DNA of 64,000 bases from Curtobacterium flaccumfaciens pv. betae. Its GTDB lineage: Bacteria; Actinomycetota; Actinomycetes; Actinomycetales; Microbacteriaceae. Both the position numbers and the translations under genes were made by a program. Under the pieces are notes generated by a model that saw only the letters and a program-made list of their open reading frames with translations, was not told the DNA's origin and ran no database searches. Shown here in pieces: positions 26,316-35,596 of the stretch; the stretch's first letter is position 1; each line of letters begins with the position of its first letter. The stretch covers positions 1,674,001 through 1,738,000 of the forward strand of contig NZ_JAPJDC010000001.1 in the NCBI RefSeq assembly GCF_026241855.1, written 5' to 3'.

Positions 26316-27085
26316 CGGCCGACCGGCTGACCATCCTGCACGTCTACCCCCGGCAGATGGGCGTCTCGGGCGACCGTGGCAACGTCGCGGCCCTGGCCCG
26401 CCGTGCGGCCGCCGCGCGCATCGAGACACAGGTCGTCGAGTACGCGCCCGGTGACGAGCTCCCGACCACGGCGGACGTCGTCGTGATCGGCAACGGACCG
26501 CTCAGCGCGATGCGTTCCCTGGGCGACGACGTCACCCGCATCGGCGGCGCGCTCCGTGCGTTCGCGAACGATGGTGTACCGGTCATCGCGGTCGGCGGTG
26601 GGTTCGACCTGGCGACGAACGAGGTCGTGCCGACCGAGGGTGCGCCGGTCGCCGGGTTCGGTGTGTTCGACGCCCGTGCCGTCCGCGGTGCCGAGCGGCG
26701 CGTGAACTACTTCGTCCTCGAGACCCGGTACCCGCTGCTCCCCGGAGCACCGAAGCGTCTCGCCGGCTTCGAGGACCACGCCACCACGATCGAGCTCGCG
26801 GCCGGGGTCAGCCCGTTCGCCGACGTCGTGTCCGGTGGTGGCAACCAGGCGGGGGCCCCGGTCGAGGGTGCGATCGTCGGCACGTCGTTCGGCACGCACA
26901 CGCAGGGCCCGATCCTGCCGCTCAACCCGCAGCTGACCGACGGTGTCCTCGCCGCGGCCACCGCACGGCTGGGCCGCGAGTACGCGCCGGGCGCGGAGCA
27001 GACGGCGACCATCGACCGCTACGCACGTGAAGCGCGCGCCACGGTCGACCGTTACGTCGACAAGGCGTTCAAGCGCATCGCCTGA
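26312..27085 (+). CDS. gatD: GatD-like class I glutamine amidotransferase, catalytic residues missing
   Basis: 257 aa; partner of the preceding MurT-like protein. The overall CobB/CobQ-type amidotransferase layout is clear: ILHVYPRQMGVSGDRGNVAALARRA at the start, VVVIGNGPLSAM, GVPVIAVGGGFDLA, GFGVFDARAV, GFEDHATTIEL and GTHTQGPILPLNP. In characterised GatD the nucleophile sits in an A-[VI]-C-G-G-Y-Q motif; here the matching position is Gly95 (AVGGGFD). The catalytic His of GTYLHGP is replaced by Gln198 (GTHTQGP), although His196 is two residues away. Glutaminase activity is unlikely. A strong hairpin follows the gene. Confidence 0.85.
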   Translation: MTADRLTILHVYPRQMGVSGDRGNVAALARRAAAARIETQVVEYAPGDELPTTADVVVIGNGPLSAMRSLGDDVTRIGGALRAFANDGVPVIAVGGGFDLATNEVVPTEGAPVAGFGVFDARAVRGAERRVNYFVLETRYPLLPGAPKRLAGFEDHATTIELAAGVSPFADVVSGGGNQAGAPVEGAIVGTSFGTHTQGPILPLNPQLTDGVLAAATARLGREYAPGAEQTATIDRYAREARATVDRYVDKAFKRIA

Positions 27086-27093
27086 TGCACGAA

Positions 27094-27130
27094 GCAGAAG
27101 GCCGGGTCCCGAGGGGGCCCGGCCTTCTGC
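27094..27130 (+). terminator. Terminator hairpin after murT-gatD
   Basis: 13-bp perfect stem GCAGAAGGCCGGG (27094-27106) with CCCGGCCTTCTGC (27118-27130), 8 bp beyond the gatD stop codon. Confidence 0.8.
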
Positions 27131-27141
27131 ATGCGCACGGA

Positions 27142-27156
27142 TGGCAACAGTTGCCA
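27142..27156. promoter_or_regulatory. Palindromic operator-like site TGGCAACAGTTGCCA
   Basis: Perfect 6-bp arms around a 3-bp centre, 58 bp upstream of the secreted-protein start. With the site at 27175 it forms a pair of inverted repeats in a short promoter region. No known regulator assigned. Confidence 0.4.
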
Positions 27157-27174
27157 AGAGCGTCCACCCGGATT

Positions 27175-27191
27175 CAACATCTGACATGTTG
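27175..27191. promoter_or_regulatory. Inverted repeat CAACAT-n5-ATGTTG
   Basis: Perfect 6-bp arms with a 5-bp spacer, immediately before the AAAGGAGG ribosome-binding site of the gene at 27214. It could be an operator or a small leader hairpin. Confidence 0.4.
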
Positions 27192-27213
27192 GAGGTCGAC
27201 AAAGGAGGCTCCC

Positions 27214-27663
27214 ATGCACCACAACAAACTCGTCCTCGCCCTGGTCGGTGGACTCATCGTGACCCTGACCACTGCCGGCACGGTCGCCCAGACGGCTCCG
27301 GCTGAGGCCGCGACGACGCGGATCAGCTCCGCCTGCAGTTCGGTGCCGACGACCACGACCGAGTCCGACGGCGTCCCGGGGCCGATCTTCTACAAGCGGC
27401 TGCAGTGCCTGGCCAGCAGGGCCGGGTACTCGGGTGACATCGATGGTCGTATGACTTCGCCCGCTTGGTTCTTCGTCGCGAAGCGCCTCGCGGTCGGCGG
27501 GTACTACCAGTCAGGGAACTTCTACGGAACTGAGCACCCCCTGACCATCGCAGCACTGCAGCGTTGGGCGGCTGCCCACGGCCGCTACAGCGGCCCCATC
27601 GACGGTGTGTGGGGACCGAACAGCTACCGGGGCGCCGCCTGGGCGCTGAACCGCGAGTTCTAG
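27214..27663 (+). CDS. Secreted peptidoglycan-binding-like protein
   Basis: 149 aa. A Sec signal peptide is clear: MHHNKLVLALVGGLIVTLTTAG followed by a likely AEA cleavage site near residue 31. The mature part has two related modules, GYSGDIDGRMTSPAWFFVAKRL and RYSGPIDGVWGPNSYRGAAWAL, each matching the Y-x-G-x-I-D-G-x-x-G/T pattern of PG_binding_1-like repeats. Two cysteines (SACSS, RLQCL) could form one disulfide. No catalytic domain is present. The near-perfect ribosome-binding site AAAGGAGG implies high expression. A cell-wall-associated role is inferred; no known homolog name assigned. Confidence 0.75.
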   Translation: MHHNKLVLALVGGLIVTLTTAGTVAQTAPAEAATTRISSACSSVPTTTTESDGVPGPIFYKRLQCLASRAGYSGDIDGRMTSPAWFFVAKRLAVGGYYQSGNFYGTEHPLTIAALQRWAAAHGRYSGPIDGVWGPNSYRGAAWALNREF

Positions 27664-27681
27664 GACGGACTGCAGACAGAA

Positions 27682-27715
27682 AGGAGGCGCGGTGCCAGCT
27701 GGCACCGCGCCTCCT
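27682..27715. repeat. Family A' palindrome (GGAGGCGCGGTGCCAG)
   Basis: Perfect 17-bp arms meeting at CCAGCTGG, between the convergent secreted-protein and DUF7455 genes; near-identical core at 59657-59702 and 50365-50408. Confidence 0.85.
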
Positions 27716-27734
27716 GTCCGTGTGTCGGTCGCGA

Positions 27735-27959
27735 CTACTTCGACTCGTAGAGTCGGCTGCTCTCGTCGTGCCACTCGATGGCGGTCGCCGCGAGCTTGTC
27801 CTTGAACTCGGCGCCGTGGTGGGCGCAGAAGTAGAGCTCGCCGCTCGACATGGTGGCTCGGATGTAGGCCTGCGCCCCGCAGCTGTCGCAACGGTCGGCG
27901 GCGGTCAGCTGGTGGTTGCTGACTTCGTCGATGGAGGGGTCCTGCACGGTCTGGGTCAT
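27735..27959 (-). CDS. DUF7455 small zinc-ribbon-like protein
   Basis: 74 aa. Core LTAADRCDSCGAQAYIRATM then GELYFCAHHGAEFKDKL: a CxxC plus C-x-H-H set likely to bind zinc. This is the small conserved actinobacterial family regularly found beside parE/sigA genes, as here. Start at ATG 27959 follows GAGGAGCACAGCA. Function unknown; a nucleic-acid or RNA polymerase association is only a guess from the context. Confidence 0.85.
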   Translation of the reverse strand: MTQTVQDPSIDEVSNHQLTAADRCDSCGAQAYIRATMSSGELYFCAHHGAEFKDKLAATAIEWHDESSRLYESK

Positions 27960-28114
27960 TGCTGTGCTCCTCACGGATCGCAGGTGGTGCCGGGTGGTTG
28001 CACCATTTCAACACGTGATGCCTGAGAGCGACGCATTGTCGGGCCCTGTTTCGCTCAGCGCGGATCGCTTGGCCCCAGTGCGAGTGTCCACACGGTGCTG
28101 TCGGTGCCGCTCGG

Positions 28115-28126
28115 TAAACTCCGACG
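28115..28126 (+). promoter_or_regulatory. Leaderless-type -10 box for parE
   Basis: TAAACT (28115-28120), 6 nt, GTG 28127; no ribosome-binding site. Confidence 0.7.
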
Positions 28127-30253
28127 GTGAGCTCCGACTACTCCGCACGCCATCTCTCCGTCCTCGAAGGGCTCGAGGCGGTCCGGAAGCGGCCGGGCAT
28201 GTACATCGGCTCGACGGACTCCCGGGGCCTCATGCACTGCCTGTGGGAGATCATCGACAACTCGGTCGACGAAGCCCTCGCGGGGCACGGTGACGAGATC
28301 GGTGTCGTGCTGCACGCCGACGGCTCGGTCGAGGTCCGCGACACCGCCCGGGGCATCCCAGTCGACGTCGAACCGAAGACGGGCCTGACCGGGGTCGAGG
28401 TCGTGTTCACCAAGCTGCACGCCGGCGGCAAGTTCGGCTCGGGGTCGTACGCGGCCTCGGGTGGCCTGCACGGCGTCGGCGCCTCGGTCGTGAACGCGCT
28501 GTCTGAGCGCCTCGACGTCGAGGTCGACCGGGGCGGCAAGACCTACGCCATGTCGTTCCACCGCGGCGAGCCGGGCATCTTCGACGACAGCAAGGGCATC
28601 GGCCCGGACGCTCCGTTCGCGCCCTTCACCTCGGGCAGCGAGCTGCGTGTGGTGGGCAAGGTCAAGAAGGGCGTCACCGGCTCCCGGATCCGCTACTGGG
28701 CGGACCGTCAGATCTTCACCGCCGACGCTCGGTTCAGCACCGACGACCTGGTCACCCGTGCACGGCAGACCGCGTTCCTCGTGCCCGGGCTCGGCATCAC
28801 CATCACCGACGAGCGCGCGGCGTCGATCGACGCCGCTGCCGCCCGGGCCGAGGCGACGGGCACCACCGTGGCCGCCGGGCCGGTGGTCGAGCGCTTCCGG
28901 TACGAGGGCGGGATCGGCGAGTTCGTCGAGCACCTCGCCGTCGACAGCCCCCTCACCGACGTCTGGCGCGTGCAGGGGACCGGCACCTTCACCGAGACGG
29001 TGCCGATGCTGGACGACAAGGGCCACATGGTCTCCACCTCGGTCGAGCGCGAGTGCGAGGTCGACCTGGCGCTCCGCTGGGGCAGTGGTTACGAGACCGT
29101 GTTCCGCAGCTTCGTCAACATCATCGCGACGCCGAAGGGCGGCACGCACCAGGCCGGGTTCGAGTCGGGCGTCGTCAAGGCCGTCCGTGCCCAGGTCGAG
29201 GCGAACGCGCGCAAGCTCAAGGTCGGGCAGGACAAGCTCGACAAGGACGACGTCCTCGCCGGTATGACCGCCGTGCTGACCGTGCGGTTGCCCGAGCCGC
29301 AGTTCGAGGGGCAGACGAAGGAGATCCTCGGCACCCCGGCGGTCCGGAAGATCGTCGACCAGGTCGTGTCGAAGCGCCTCACCGAGATCCTCACCTCGAC
29401 GCAGCGCACCGAGAAGGCACAGTCGGCGGCCCTGCTCGAGAAGGTCGTGTCCGAGATGAAGACCCGCATCTCGGCGCGGGCCCACAAGGAGACGCAGCGC
29501 CGTAAGAACGCGCTCGAGAACTCCTCGCTGCCGACGAAGCTCGCCGACTGCCGCTCGCAGGAGACCGAGGGCACGGAGCTCTTCATCGTCGAGGGTGACT
29601 CGGCGCTGGGCACCGCGAAGCTCGCCCGCAACAGTGAGTACCAGGCGCTGCTGCCGATCCGCGGCAAGATCCTCAACGTGCAGAAGGCGTCCGTGTCGGA
29701 CATGCTCTCGAACGTCGAGTGCGCGTCGATCATCCAGGTCATCGGCGCCGGTTCGGGCCGCACGTTCGACATCGACCAGGCCCGCTACGGCAAGATCATC
29801 ATCATGTCCGACGCCGACGTCGACGGTGCCCACATCCGCACGCTGCTGCTGACGCTGTTCTTCCGGTACATGCGGCCGATGATCGAGCAGGGCCGGGTCT
29901 TCGCCGCCGTGCCGCCGCTGCACCGGGTCGTCGTGGTGAACCGCGGCAAGCCGAACGACACGCTCTACACGTACTCCGAACAGGAGCTCCAGACGGTGCT
30001 GAAGAAGCTCGAGAAGACGGGCAAGAAGTACCAGGAGCCGATCCAGCGGTACAAGGGCCTCGGCGAGATGGACGCCGACCAGCTGGCGGAGACCACGATG
30101 GACCGCGCGCACCGCACCCTGCGCCGGGTGAACGTGACCCATGCCGAGGGTGCAGCGAAGGTGTTCGAGCTGCTCATGGGCAACGACGTGGCGCCTCGCA
30201 AGGAGTTCATCCTGGCCGGCGAGGGCCTGGACCGCGACCGCATCGACGCGTAG
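28127..30253 (+). CDS. parE: DNA topoisomerase IV subunit B
   Basis: ATPase subunit of topoisomerase IV; 708 aa. GHKL motifs WEIIDNSVDEALAG, VRDTARGIPV and GGLHGVGASVVNALS; the transducer domain; and the TOPRIM domain with EGDSALGTAKLAR and IIIMSDADVDGAHIRTLLLT, then YKGLGEMDADQLAETTMD. Assignment as ParE rather than GyrB rests on the neighbouring ParC-like subunit (convergent, 286 bp away) and on the sigA/DUF7455 neighbourhood. In related genomes gyrB lies near dnaA, which is not here. GTG start follows a leaderless -10 box. Confidence 0.9.
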   Translation: MSSDYSARHLSVLEGLEAVRKRPGMYIGSTDSRGLMHCLWEIIDNSVDEALAGHGDEIGVVLHADGSVEVRDTARGIPVDVEPKTGLTGVEVVFTKLHAGGKFGSGSYAASGGLHGVGASVVNALSERLDVEVDRGGKTYAMSFHRGEPGIFDDSKGIGPDAPFAPFTSGSELRVVGKVKKGVTGSRIRYWADRQIFTADARFSTDDLVTRARQTAFLVPGLGITITDERAASIDAAAARAEATGTTVAAGPVVERFRYEGGIGEFVEHLAVDSPLTDVWRVQGTGTFTETVPMLDDKGHMVSTSVERECEVDLALRWGSGYETVFRSFVNIIATPKGGTHQAGFESGVVKAVRAQVEANARKLKVGQDKLDKDDVLAGMTAVLTVRLPEPQFEGQTKEILGTPAVRKIVDQVVSKRLTEILTSTQRTEKAQSAALLEKVVSEMKTRISARAHKETQRRKNALENSSLPTKLADCRSQETEGTELFIVEGDSALGTAKLARNSEYQALLPIRGKILNVQKASVSDMLSNVECASIIQVIGAGSGRTFDIDQARYGKIIIMSDADVDGAHIRTLLLTLFFRYMRPMIEQGRVFAAVPPLHRVVVVNRGKPNDTLYTYSEQELQTVLKKLEKTGKKYQEPIQRYKGLGEMDADQLAETTMDRAHRTLRRVNVTHAEGAAKVFELLMGNDVAPRKEFILAGEGLDRDRIDA

Positions 30254-30293
30254 CGCCTTCACCCCCGGGCCGCGCAGCGGCCTGGTGTGCTCA

Positions 30294-30347
30294 CGCGCTG
30301 GGCGACAGTCCACGCGGCCCGCGGCCCGTGAGGTGTCGCTCAGCGCG
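30294..30347. repeat. Family B palindrome, imperfect copy (parE / parC gap)
   Basis: CGCGCTGGGCGACAGTCCACG against CGTGAGGTGTCGCTCAGCGCG, with a few mismatches. First of three palindromes filling the 286-bp gap between convergent parE and parC. Confidence 0.75.
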
Positions 30348-30379
30348 AAACCGCGCCGCGTCCGCGACACGGCGATGGC

Positions 30380-30422
30380 GGACGGGAGGCCCGTGGCGGC
30401 GCCGCCCCGCGCCTCCGGGCCG
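30380..30422. repeat. Family A palindrome, imperfect copy (parE / parC gap)
   Basis: GGACGGGAGGCCCGTGGCGG opposite CCCCGCGCCTCCGGGCC; sits between the two family B copies. Confidence 0.7.
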
Positions 30423-30439
30423 TGCGCCCTGCGTTCTCA

Positions 30440-30493
30440 CGCGCTGGGCGACACCTCACGGGGCTCGCAGACCGTGAGGTGTCGCCAGGCGCG
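30440..30493. repeat. Family B palindrome (parE / parC gap, second copy)
   Basis: CGCGCTGGGCGACACCTCACGG (first 20 shown as the family core) opposite CCGTGAGGTGTCGCCAGGCGCG, one slip in the distal arm; followed by the same AAACGGC context as other copies. Confidence 0.8.
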
Positions 30494-30539
30494 AAACGGC
30501 GCCGTGTCAGCGACACCGGAGGCGGACGCCGGCGCCCGC

Positions 30540-33026
30540 CTACGCCTCGCCGGCGGTGCCGTCGAGCGTCGCAGCGCTGCCACCGATCGAGCCGATGACC
30601 GCCTCGAGCGGGGCGCCCGACCCGTCACGCTTCGACAGCCAGTCGGGCAGGGTCCGTGCGGCGCCGTCCGTGCCGACGGCGTGTGGCGGCGCGATGCCCG
30701 CCCATCCCACCGTGAGCCCGTCCTCGCCCTTCAGGAACGCGTGCGCCCGGACACCCTGGGTGGCACGGCCCTTCGCCGGGAACTCCGACAGCGCGGAGAC
30801 CTTGGCGCGACCGGCGTCGGTGCCGGGCAGTGCTGTCGAGGTGGTGGACACCGTGGCGACCACGGCATCGTCGGAGCGTGCGACCGAACCGAACCAGATC
30901 ACCGAGGCGCCGTCGGCCAGGGCCATGCCGGCGACACCACCGGCGGGCAGCCCCTGCGCCCGGACGACGGACGCCGGGAACCGCAGCAGTTGCGCGTTCG
31001 AGCTGATGAACACCAGGTCGTCGGACTCGGGCGCCTGCGCCGCGCCGACCACGTGGTCGCCGGGCTTCAGGCCGATCGCGACGAACTCCGGCTTGTCGGG
31101 CCATGCACCCGGCACGACGCGCTTCACGACGCCGTGCGCGGTGCCGATCGCCAGCGAGTCCGAAGACGCACCGGACAGGTCGACGATCGCCACGACCGTC
31201 TCGCCCTTGGTGAGCGCCAGGAAGTCGGTGACCCGGACGCCGGCGTCGAGCCGGACCGCGGCGGGTGGCACGGCGGGGACGTCGACGGGGGAGAGCCGGA
31301 GGACCCGCCCGGTCGAGGTGATCGCGCCGATCTGCCCCCGCACCGTGCTCACCACGGCGGAGCGGACGGCGTCGTGCTTCGAGCGCTTCGGCACGCGGAC
31401 GATGCCGAGCTCCGACGTCGGGATGTCGACGCGGATGAGCCGTCCGGTGGTCGAGAGCAGCACGCGGCAGGGGGAGTCGGCGATCTGCAGGGACTCCGGG
31501 TCGACCGCGGCCTTCCGACCGCCCTTCACCGGGGCGTCGGCCTCGGTGAGCAGCGTGCGGCGCGGGGTCGCGAACTTGTCGGACACCTCGGTCAGCTCGA
31601 GGGCGACCTGCGCGCGGAGCCGTTCGTCGGACGCCAGCAGTTCCTCGAGGGCGGCGATGTCGGCGAGCAGCTGGTCGCGCTCGGCCTCGAGCTCCATCCG
31701 CGAGAACTTCGTCAGACGGCGCAGGCGCAGCTCGAGGATGTACTCGGCCTGTACCTCGGACAGGTCGAAGACGTCGCGCAGGCGGTTGCGCGCTGCCTCG
31801 GAGTCGTCGGAGGTGCGGATGACCTGGATGACCTCGTCGATGTCGAGGATCGCGATGAGCAGGCCCTCGACCAGGTGCAGCCGTTCCTTGCGTCGTGCCA
31901 GCCGGTACTGCGACCGGCGGGTGACGACGTCGAGCCGGTGCTGCACGTAGACGTCGAGCAGCTCGCGGAGCCCGAGGGTGCGCGGTGACCCGCCGACCAG
32001 CGCGACGTTGTTGATGCCGAAGCCGTCCTCGAGCGGGGTGTGCTTGTAGAGCTGCTCGAGCACGGCGGTGGGGTTGAAGCCGCTCTTGATGCCGATGACG
32101 AGCCGGAGCCCGTGGTTGCGGTCGGTCAGGTCGTTGACGTCGGAGATGCCGACGAGCTTCTTGGACTGGACGCCGTCCTTGATCTTCTCGATCACACGCT
32201 CGGGGCCGACCAGGTAGGGCAGCTCGGTGACGACGAGCCCGACCTTGCGCGGGGTGAGGTTCTCGACGCTCACCTTCGCGCGGGTGCGGAACGAACCACG
32301 GCCGGTGGCGTAGGCGTCGCGGACCCCGGAGAGCCCGACGATCGTGCCGCCGGACGGCAGGTCGGGGCCGGGCACGAACTCCATGAGCTCTTCGAGGGTG
32401 GCCTGCGGGTTCATGAGCAGGTGCTTCGCGGCCTCGACGACCTCGCCGAGGTTGTGCGGCGCCATGTTCGTCGCCATGCCGACCGCGATGCCGGAGGCGC
32501 CGTTGACGAGCAGGTTCGGGAACGCCGCCGGCAGCACGCCCGGCTGCATGATCTGGTTGTCGTAGTTCGGGACGAAGTCGACGACGTCCTCGCCCAGGCC
32601 CTCGGTCATCGCCATCGACGGTTCGGCGAGCCGTGCCTCGGTGTACCGGGCGGCAGCGGGGCCGTCGTCGAGGGAGCCGAAGTTGCCGTGGCCGTCGACG
32701 AGCGGCACGCGCATCGTGAACGGCTGGGCCATGCGGACCAGCGCGTCGTAGATCGCGCCGTCGCCGTGCGGGTGCAGCTTGCCCATCACCTCGCCCGTGA
32801 CGCGGGCGCTCTTGACGTGTCCGCGGTCGGGTCGCAGCCCCATCTCGGCCATCTGGTACAGGATGCGACGCTGCACCGGCTTCAGGCCGTCGCGGGCGTC
32901 GGGCAGTGCCCGCGAGTAGATGACGGAGTACGCGTACTCGAGGAAGGAGCCCTGCATCTCCTCGGAGACGTCGACGTCCTCGATGCGCTCACCGTCGGGC
33001 AGGCCGACTACGTCCGTGCGTGCCAT
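30540..33026 (-). CDS. parC: DNA topoisomerase IV subunit A
   Basis: Cleavage/rejoining subunit; 828 aa. The breakage-reunion domain has [36 protein letters not shown], and the catalytic Tyr128 in [12 protein letters not shown] coiled-coil region ([28 protein letters not shown]) precedes a C-terminal beta-pinwheel. A GyrA-box (QRRGGRG-type) is not apparent, which favours topoisomerase IV over gyrase. ATG 33026 follows AGAAAGGTGCC. Divergent from the phosphodiesterase gene, 43 bp apart. Confidence 0.9.
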   Translation of the reverse strand: MARTDVVGLPDGERIEDVDVSEEMQGSFLEYAYSVIYSRALPDARDGLKPVQRRILYQMAEMGLRPDRGHVKSARVTGEVMGKLHPHGDGAIYDALVRMAQPFTMRVPLVDGHGNFGSLDDGPAAARYTEARLAEPSMAMTEGLGEDVVDFVPNYDNQIMQPGVLPAAFPNLLVNGASGIAVGMATNMAPHNLGEVVEAAKHLLMNPQATLEELMEFVPGPDLPSGGTIVGLSGVRDAYATGRGSFRTRAKVSVENLTPRKVGLVVTELPYLVGPERVIEKIKDGVQSKKLVGISDVNDLTDRNHGLRLVIGIKSGFNPTAVLEQLYKHTPLEDGFGINNVALVGGSPRTLGLRELLDVYVQHRLDVVTRRSQYRLARRKERLHLVEGLLIAILDIDEVIQVIRTSDDSEAARNRLRDVFDLSEVQAEYILELRLRRLTKFSRMELEAERDQLLADIAALEELLASDERLRAQVALELTEVSDKFATPRRTLLTEADAPVKGGRKAAVDPESLQIADSPCRVLLSTTGRLIRVDIPTSELGIVRVPKRSKHDAVRSAVVSTVRGQIGAITSTGRVLRLSPVDVPAVPPAAVRLDAGVRVTDFLALTKGETVVAIVDLSGASSDSLAIGTAHGVVKRVVPGAWPDKPEFVAIGLKPGDHVVGAAQAPESDDLVFISSNAQLLRFPASVVRAQGLPAGGVAGMALADGASVIWFGSVARSDDAVVATVSTTSTALPGTDAGRAKVSALSEFPAKGRATQGVRAHAFLKGEDGLTVGWAGIAPPHAVGTDGAARTLPDWLSKRDGSGAPLEAVIGSIGGSAATLDGTAGEA

Positions 33027-33069
33027 GGCACCTTTCTGGAGAACCGGAGTCGTCTGGGAGACTCGTGGG

Positions 33070-34236
33070 ATGGGAACAAGCGTACCGACGGCCCCCGACG
33101 CCGTCGCGAACCTCGCCGACGTCTTCCCGAGTTGCCTCGTGGCGCTCGGCGCTGCGGACGACGCGTGGTTGCGGAACGACGGCCTGGAGGCCCGGATCAC
33201 CCTCCGCCCCGCCCGCTCGGCGATCGTCGTGCTGGTCGACGGCCTCGGTTCCGCCGCGCTGGCGGCGCGCGCCGGGCACGCCCGCTGGCTGACCGGCGCG
33301 AAGGGCACCGGCACCGCGAAGAAGCTCCGGAGCGGGTTCCCGACGACGACCGCGGCCGCCCTGAGCACCCTGACCACCGGCCGGTCGCCCGGCACCCACG
33401 GCGTCGTCGGGTACAGCGGCTGGAACCCGGACACCGGTGCCGTGATGAACCTGCTGGGCGGCTGGGACACCGAGGTCCCTGCGGACTGGTTCCTGACCCG
33501 GACCCTGTTCACCCGGGCCGCGGAGCTCGGACTCGATCCCGTCGTCGTCGGGCCGGACCGGTACCGCTCGTCCGGGATGACCGCGAACGTGCTCGGCGGC
33601 GCCCGGTACGTGTCGGCGGACACGATTGCCCAGCGCGTCGACGCCGCACTGGCCGAGACCACCGGCGGCCGCTCGCTCGTCTACCTGTACGTGCCGGAGC
33701 TCGACTCGATCGGGCACAAGTACGGCTGGCAGTCCGACCGGTGGACGGCGGCCCTCGAGCTGCTCGACGGCGAACTCGCCCGCCTCGACGCCCGCAGCGC
33801 CGACGGCGTGGGGGTCCTGGTGACGGCGGACCACGGTGTGCTCGACGTGCCGGACCACGCGAACATCGCCATCGACCCGCTGCTGCTCACCGACGTCGTC
33901 GGCGTCGCGGGTGACCCGCGCTGCCGCCAGCTCACCGTCGCACCGGGCACCGACGTGCGCGCCCTCGTCGGCGCGTTCCGGGCCCGCTACGGCAAGAAGG
34001 CGTACGTCGCCAGCCGTGCCGAGGCGATCGAGGCCGGGTGGTTCGGGCGGGTGTCCGACGAGGTGCTGCCGCGCATCGGCGACGTGCTCGTCGTGGCGCG
34101 CGGCTCGTGGGCGTTCAACGACGACCGTGCCCTGCGCGAGGACGAGACACCGAAGCGCATGATCGGCCAGCACGGCGCGATGACCGACGAGGAGACGATC
34201 GTGCCGCTCCGACTCGCCGGCGAGTTCGCCCACTAG
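33070..34236 (+). CDS. Alkaline phosphatase superfamily phosphodiesterase / nucleotide pyrophosphatase
   Basis: 388 aa. Metal-binding pattern of the superfamily: [12 protein letters not shown] (Asp), the nucleophile region [26 protein letters not shown] (Thr), LDSIGHKYG (Asp and His) and VTADHGVLD (Asp-His). The C-terminal [17 protein letters not shown] contains the last His ligand. Typical actinobacterial type I phosphodiesterase/nucleotide pyrophosphatase; substrate unknown. No signal peptide, so probably cytoplasmic. ATG 33070 chosen because conserved sequence starts there; GGAG lies 10 nt upstream. Confidence 0.88.
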   Translation: MGTSVPTAPDAVANLADVFPSCLVALGAADDAWLRNDGLEARITLRPARSAIVVLVDGLGSAALAARAGHARWLTGAKGTGTAKKLRSGFPTTTAAALSTLTTGRSPGTHGVVGYSGWNPDTGAVMNLLGGWDTEVPADWFLTRTLFTRAAELGLDPVVVGPDRYRSSGMTANVLGGARYVSADTIAQRVDAALAETTGGRSLVYLYVPELDSIGHKYGWQSDRWTAALELLDGELARLDARSADGVGVLVTADHGVLDVPDHANIAIDPLLLTDVVGVAGDPRCRQLTVAPGTDVRALVGAFRARYGKKAYVASRAEAIEAGWFGRVSDEVLPRIGDVLVVARGSWAFNDDRALREDETPKRMIGQHGAMTDEETIVPLRLAGEFAH

Positions 34237-34269
34237 GACGTCGGCGCCGACGGTCGGTGCACGTGCTGA

Positions 34270-35307
34270 TCAGGCGGGGTCGTCGTCCGGACGGGTGCCG
34301 AAGACGATCTCGTCCCAGCTCGGCATCGAGCGACGGTTGCGCTTCTTGCGTTCGCCACGGCTCTCGGACTCCGGCGCCGAGGCCGGACGGACGTCGGAGG
34401 ACTGCGGTGCGGTGTCGTGCGCGCCGCCGTCCTCGAAGCCCTGCAGCGGGATGTCGACGACGCTGATGGAGGTCCCGCGGGCGGGCTCGTCGCGCTGTTC
34501 GCCGAAGGACGCTGCTTCGCGTTCACCGCGGCGACGGCGGAGCGCCTCGAGCAGGTCCGCGGTCTCGTTGCCGGGAGCACGCTCTTCCACGGCGGCCTGG
34601 CCGATGCGGGGCAGCGGTGCACGGAGCGGCGCGTGCTGGGACGGCTCGGGCTCGGCGGCCGGCTGCTCCGGCTCGTCGACGCGGAAGGCGCCGGAGTCGA
34701 AGCGGGTGCCGTCGTCGTCCTGCTGCTCGAACTCGACCGCACGCAGGCGCGGGGCGATGCCCTCGTCGTCGGTGTGCGAGAGCCGGTGAGCGTCACCGTT
34801 GTCCGGCGCGAGGGTCGAGGTCTTCGGGTCGAAGTGCCACTGGGCGTCGTGCTCGACCTCGCCCGCGGTGTAGCGGACGCGGACCTGCCACCCGCTCTCC
34901 GGGTGCTTCCACGAGCCCCAGGTGATCGCGGTGGCCTCGCCGGCTTCGAGCTTCGCGGTGATCGCGGGGCCGAAGGTGTCGGGGGACTCGTCGTCGACCG
35001 GGGTGACCGGCACACGGTGCGAGGCGTCGAGGATGAAGGCGCGCTCGGCGAGGACCGGCCCCTCGAAGCGACGGACGTACTCGACGTCGACGTCGAGCGC
35101 GGCGGCCACGTCGGCGGCGTCTGCGCCGCCACGGATGCGTGCCTGGACGTCCTTGGGGGAGACCCGCTTCTGCGGACCGGCGTCGGGGTTCGCCTGGCGC
35201 ACCTGGCCTGCCAGCGACGACGTGACGGGCAACCGGAACTCGGTGCCGCCGTCGGTCGCCAGGAGGAGTGCGCCGGACTCGACTCCGATGACTCTCACGT
35301 CTTGCAT
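34270..35307 (-). CDS. sepH: Septation protein SepH (DUF3071)
   Basis: 345 aa. N-terminal DUF3071 domain starting MQDVRVIGVESGALLLATDGG, with the helix-turn-helix-like VSPKDVQARIRGGADAADVAAALDV and the VEYVRRFEGPVLAERA segment. A variable acidic/proline-rich linker follows, and a short conserved basic tail KKRNRRSMPSWDEIVFGT. In Streptomyces and mycobacteria SepH binds FtsZ and promotes its assembly at the division site. Start ATG 35307 follows GGAAGGCGGAACC. Convergent with the phosphodiesterase gene, 33 bp apart. Confidence 0.9.
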   Translation of the reverse strand: MQDVRVIGVESGALLLATDGGTEFRLPVTSSLAGQVRQANPDAGPQKRVSPKDVQARIRGGADAADVAAALDVDVEYVRRFEGPVLAERAFILDASHRVPVTPVDDESPDTFGPAITAKLEAGEATAITWGSWKHPESGWQVRVRYTAGEVEHDAQWHFDPKTSTLAPDNGDAHRLSHTDDEGIAPRLRAVEFEQQDDDGTRFDSGAFRVDEPEQPAAEPEPSQHAPLRAPLPRIGQAAVEERAPGNETADLLEALRRRRGEREAASFGEQRDEPARGTSISVVDIPLQGFEDGGAHDTAPQSSDVRPASAPESESRGERKKRNRRSMPSWDEIVFGTRPDDDPA

Positions 35308-35516
35308 GGTTCCGCCTTCCCAGCGTCGCGTACGGTCCTGCTGTCGTACCCCGTGAGTATGCAGGGACGACGGGCGGTTTCCGGGGAGGCGCACGGGCGT
35401 GCCGCGGACATCCGCGTGGCCGATCCCGGGCACGCGGCCCTCCGGCAACGGGTGTCGGGAATGTCCGGTTCCGGTCGTGGGTTGCACCGCCAGCACGACC
35501 CGCCGCAGCACTCGGT

Positions 35517-35545
35517 TTGCGCTCTGGCGGGGCGTGGTGCAAACT
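35517..35545 (+). promoter_or_regulatory. Probable promoter of the DUF4193 gene
   Basis: TTGCGC (35517-35522), a 17-bp spacer and CAAACT (35540-35545). It would give a leader of about 45 nt. The 35308-35516 part of this gap shows no gene. Confidence 0.4.
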
Positions 35546-35596
35546 GTCGCCGCCGATCACCCGGCGACGACCTCTCGATACGAGAAATGGATGGGC

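Noticed and set aside
28127..33026. Gyrase genes gyrB and gyrA
   Set aside because: Convergent arrangement, the sigA/DUF7455 neighbourhood and the lack of an obvious GyrA box favour topoisomerase IV. Not absolute; a genome-wide check for a second pair near dnaA would settle it.
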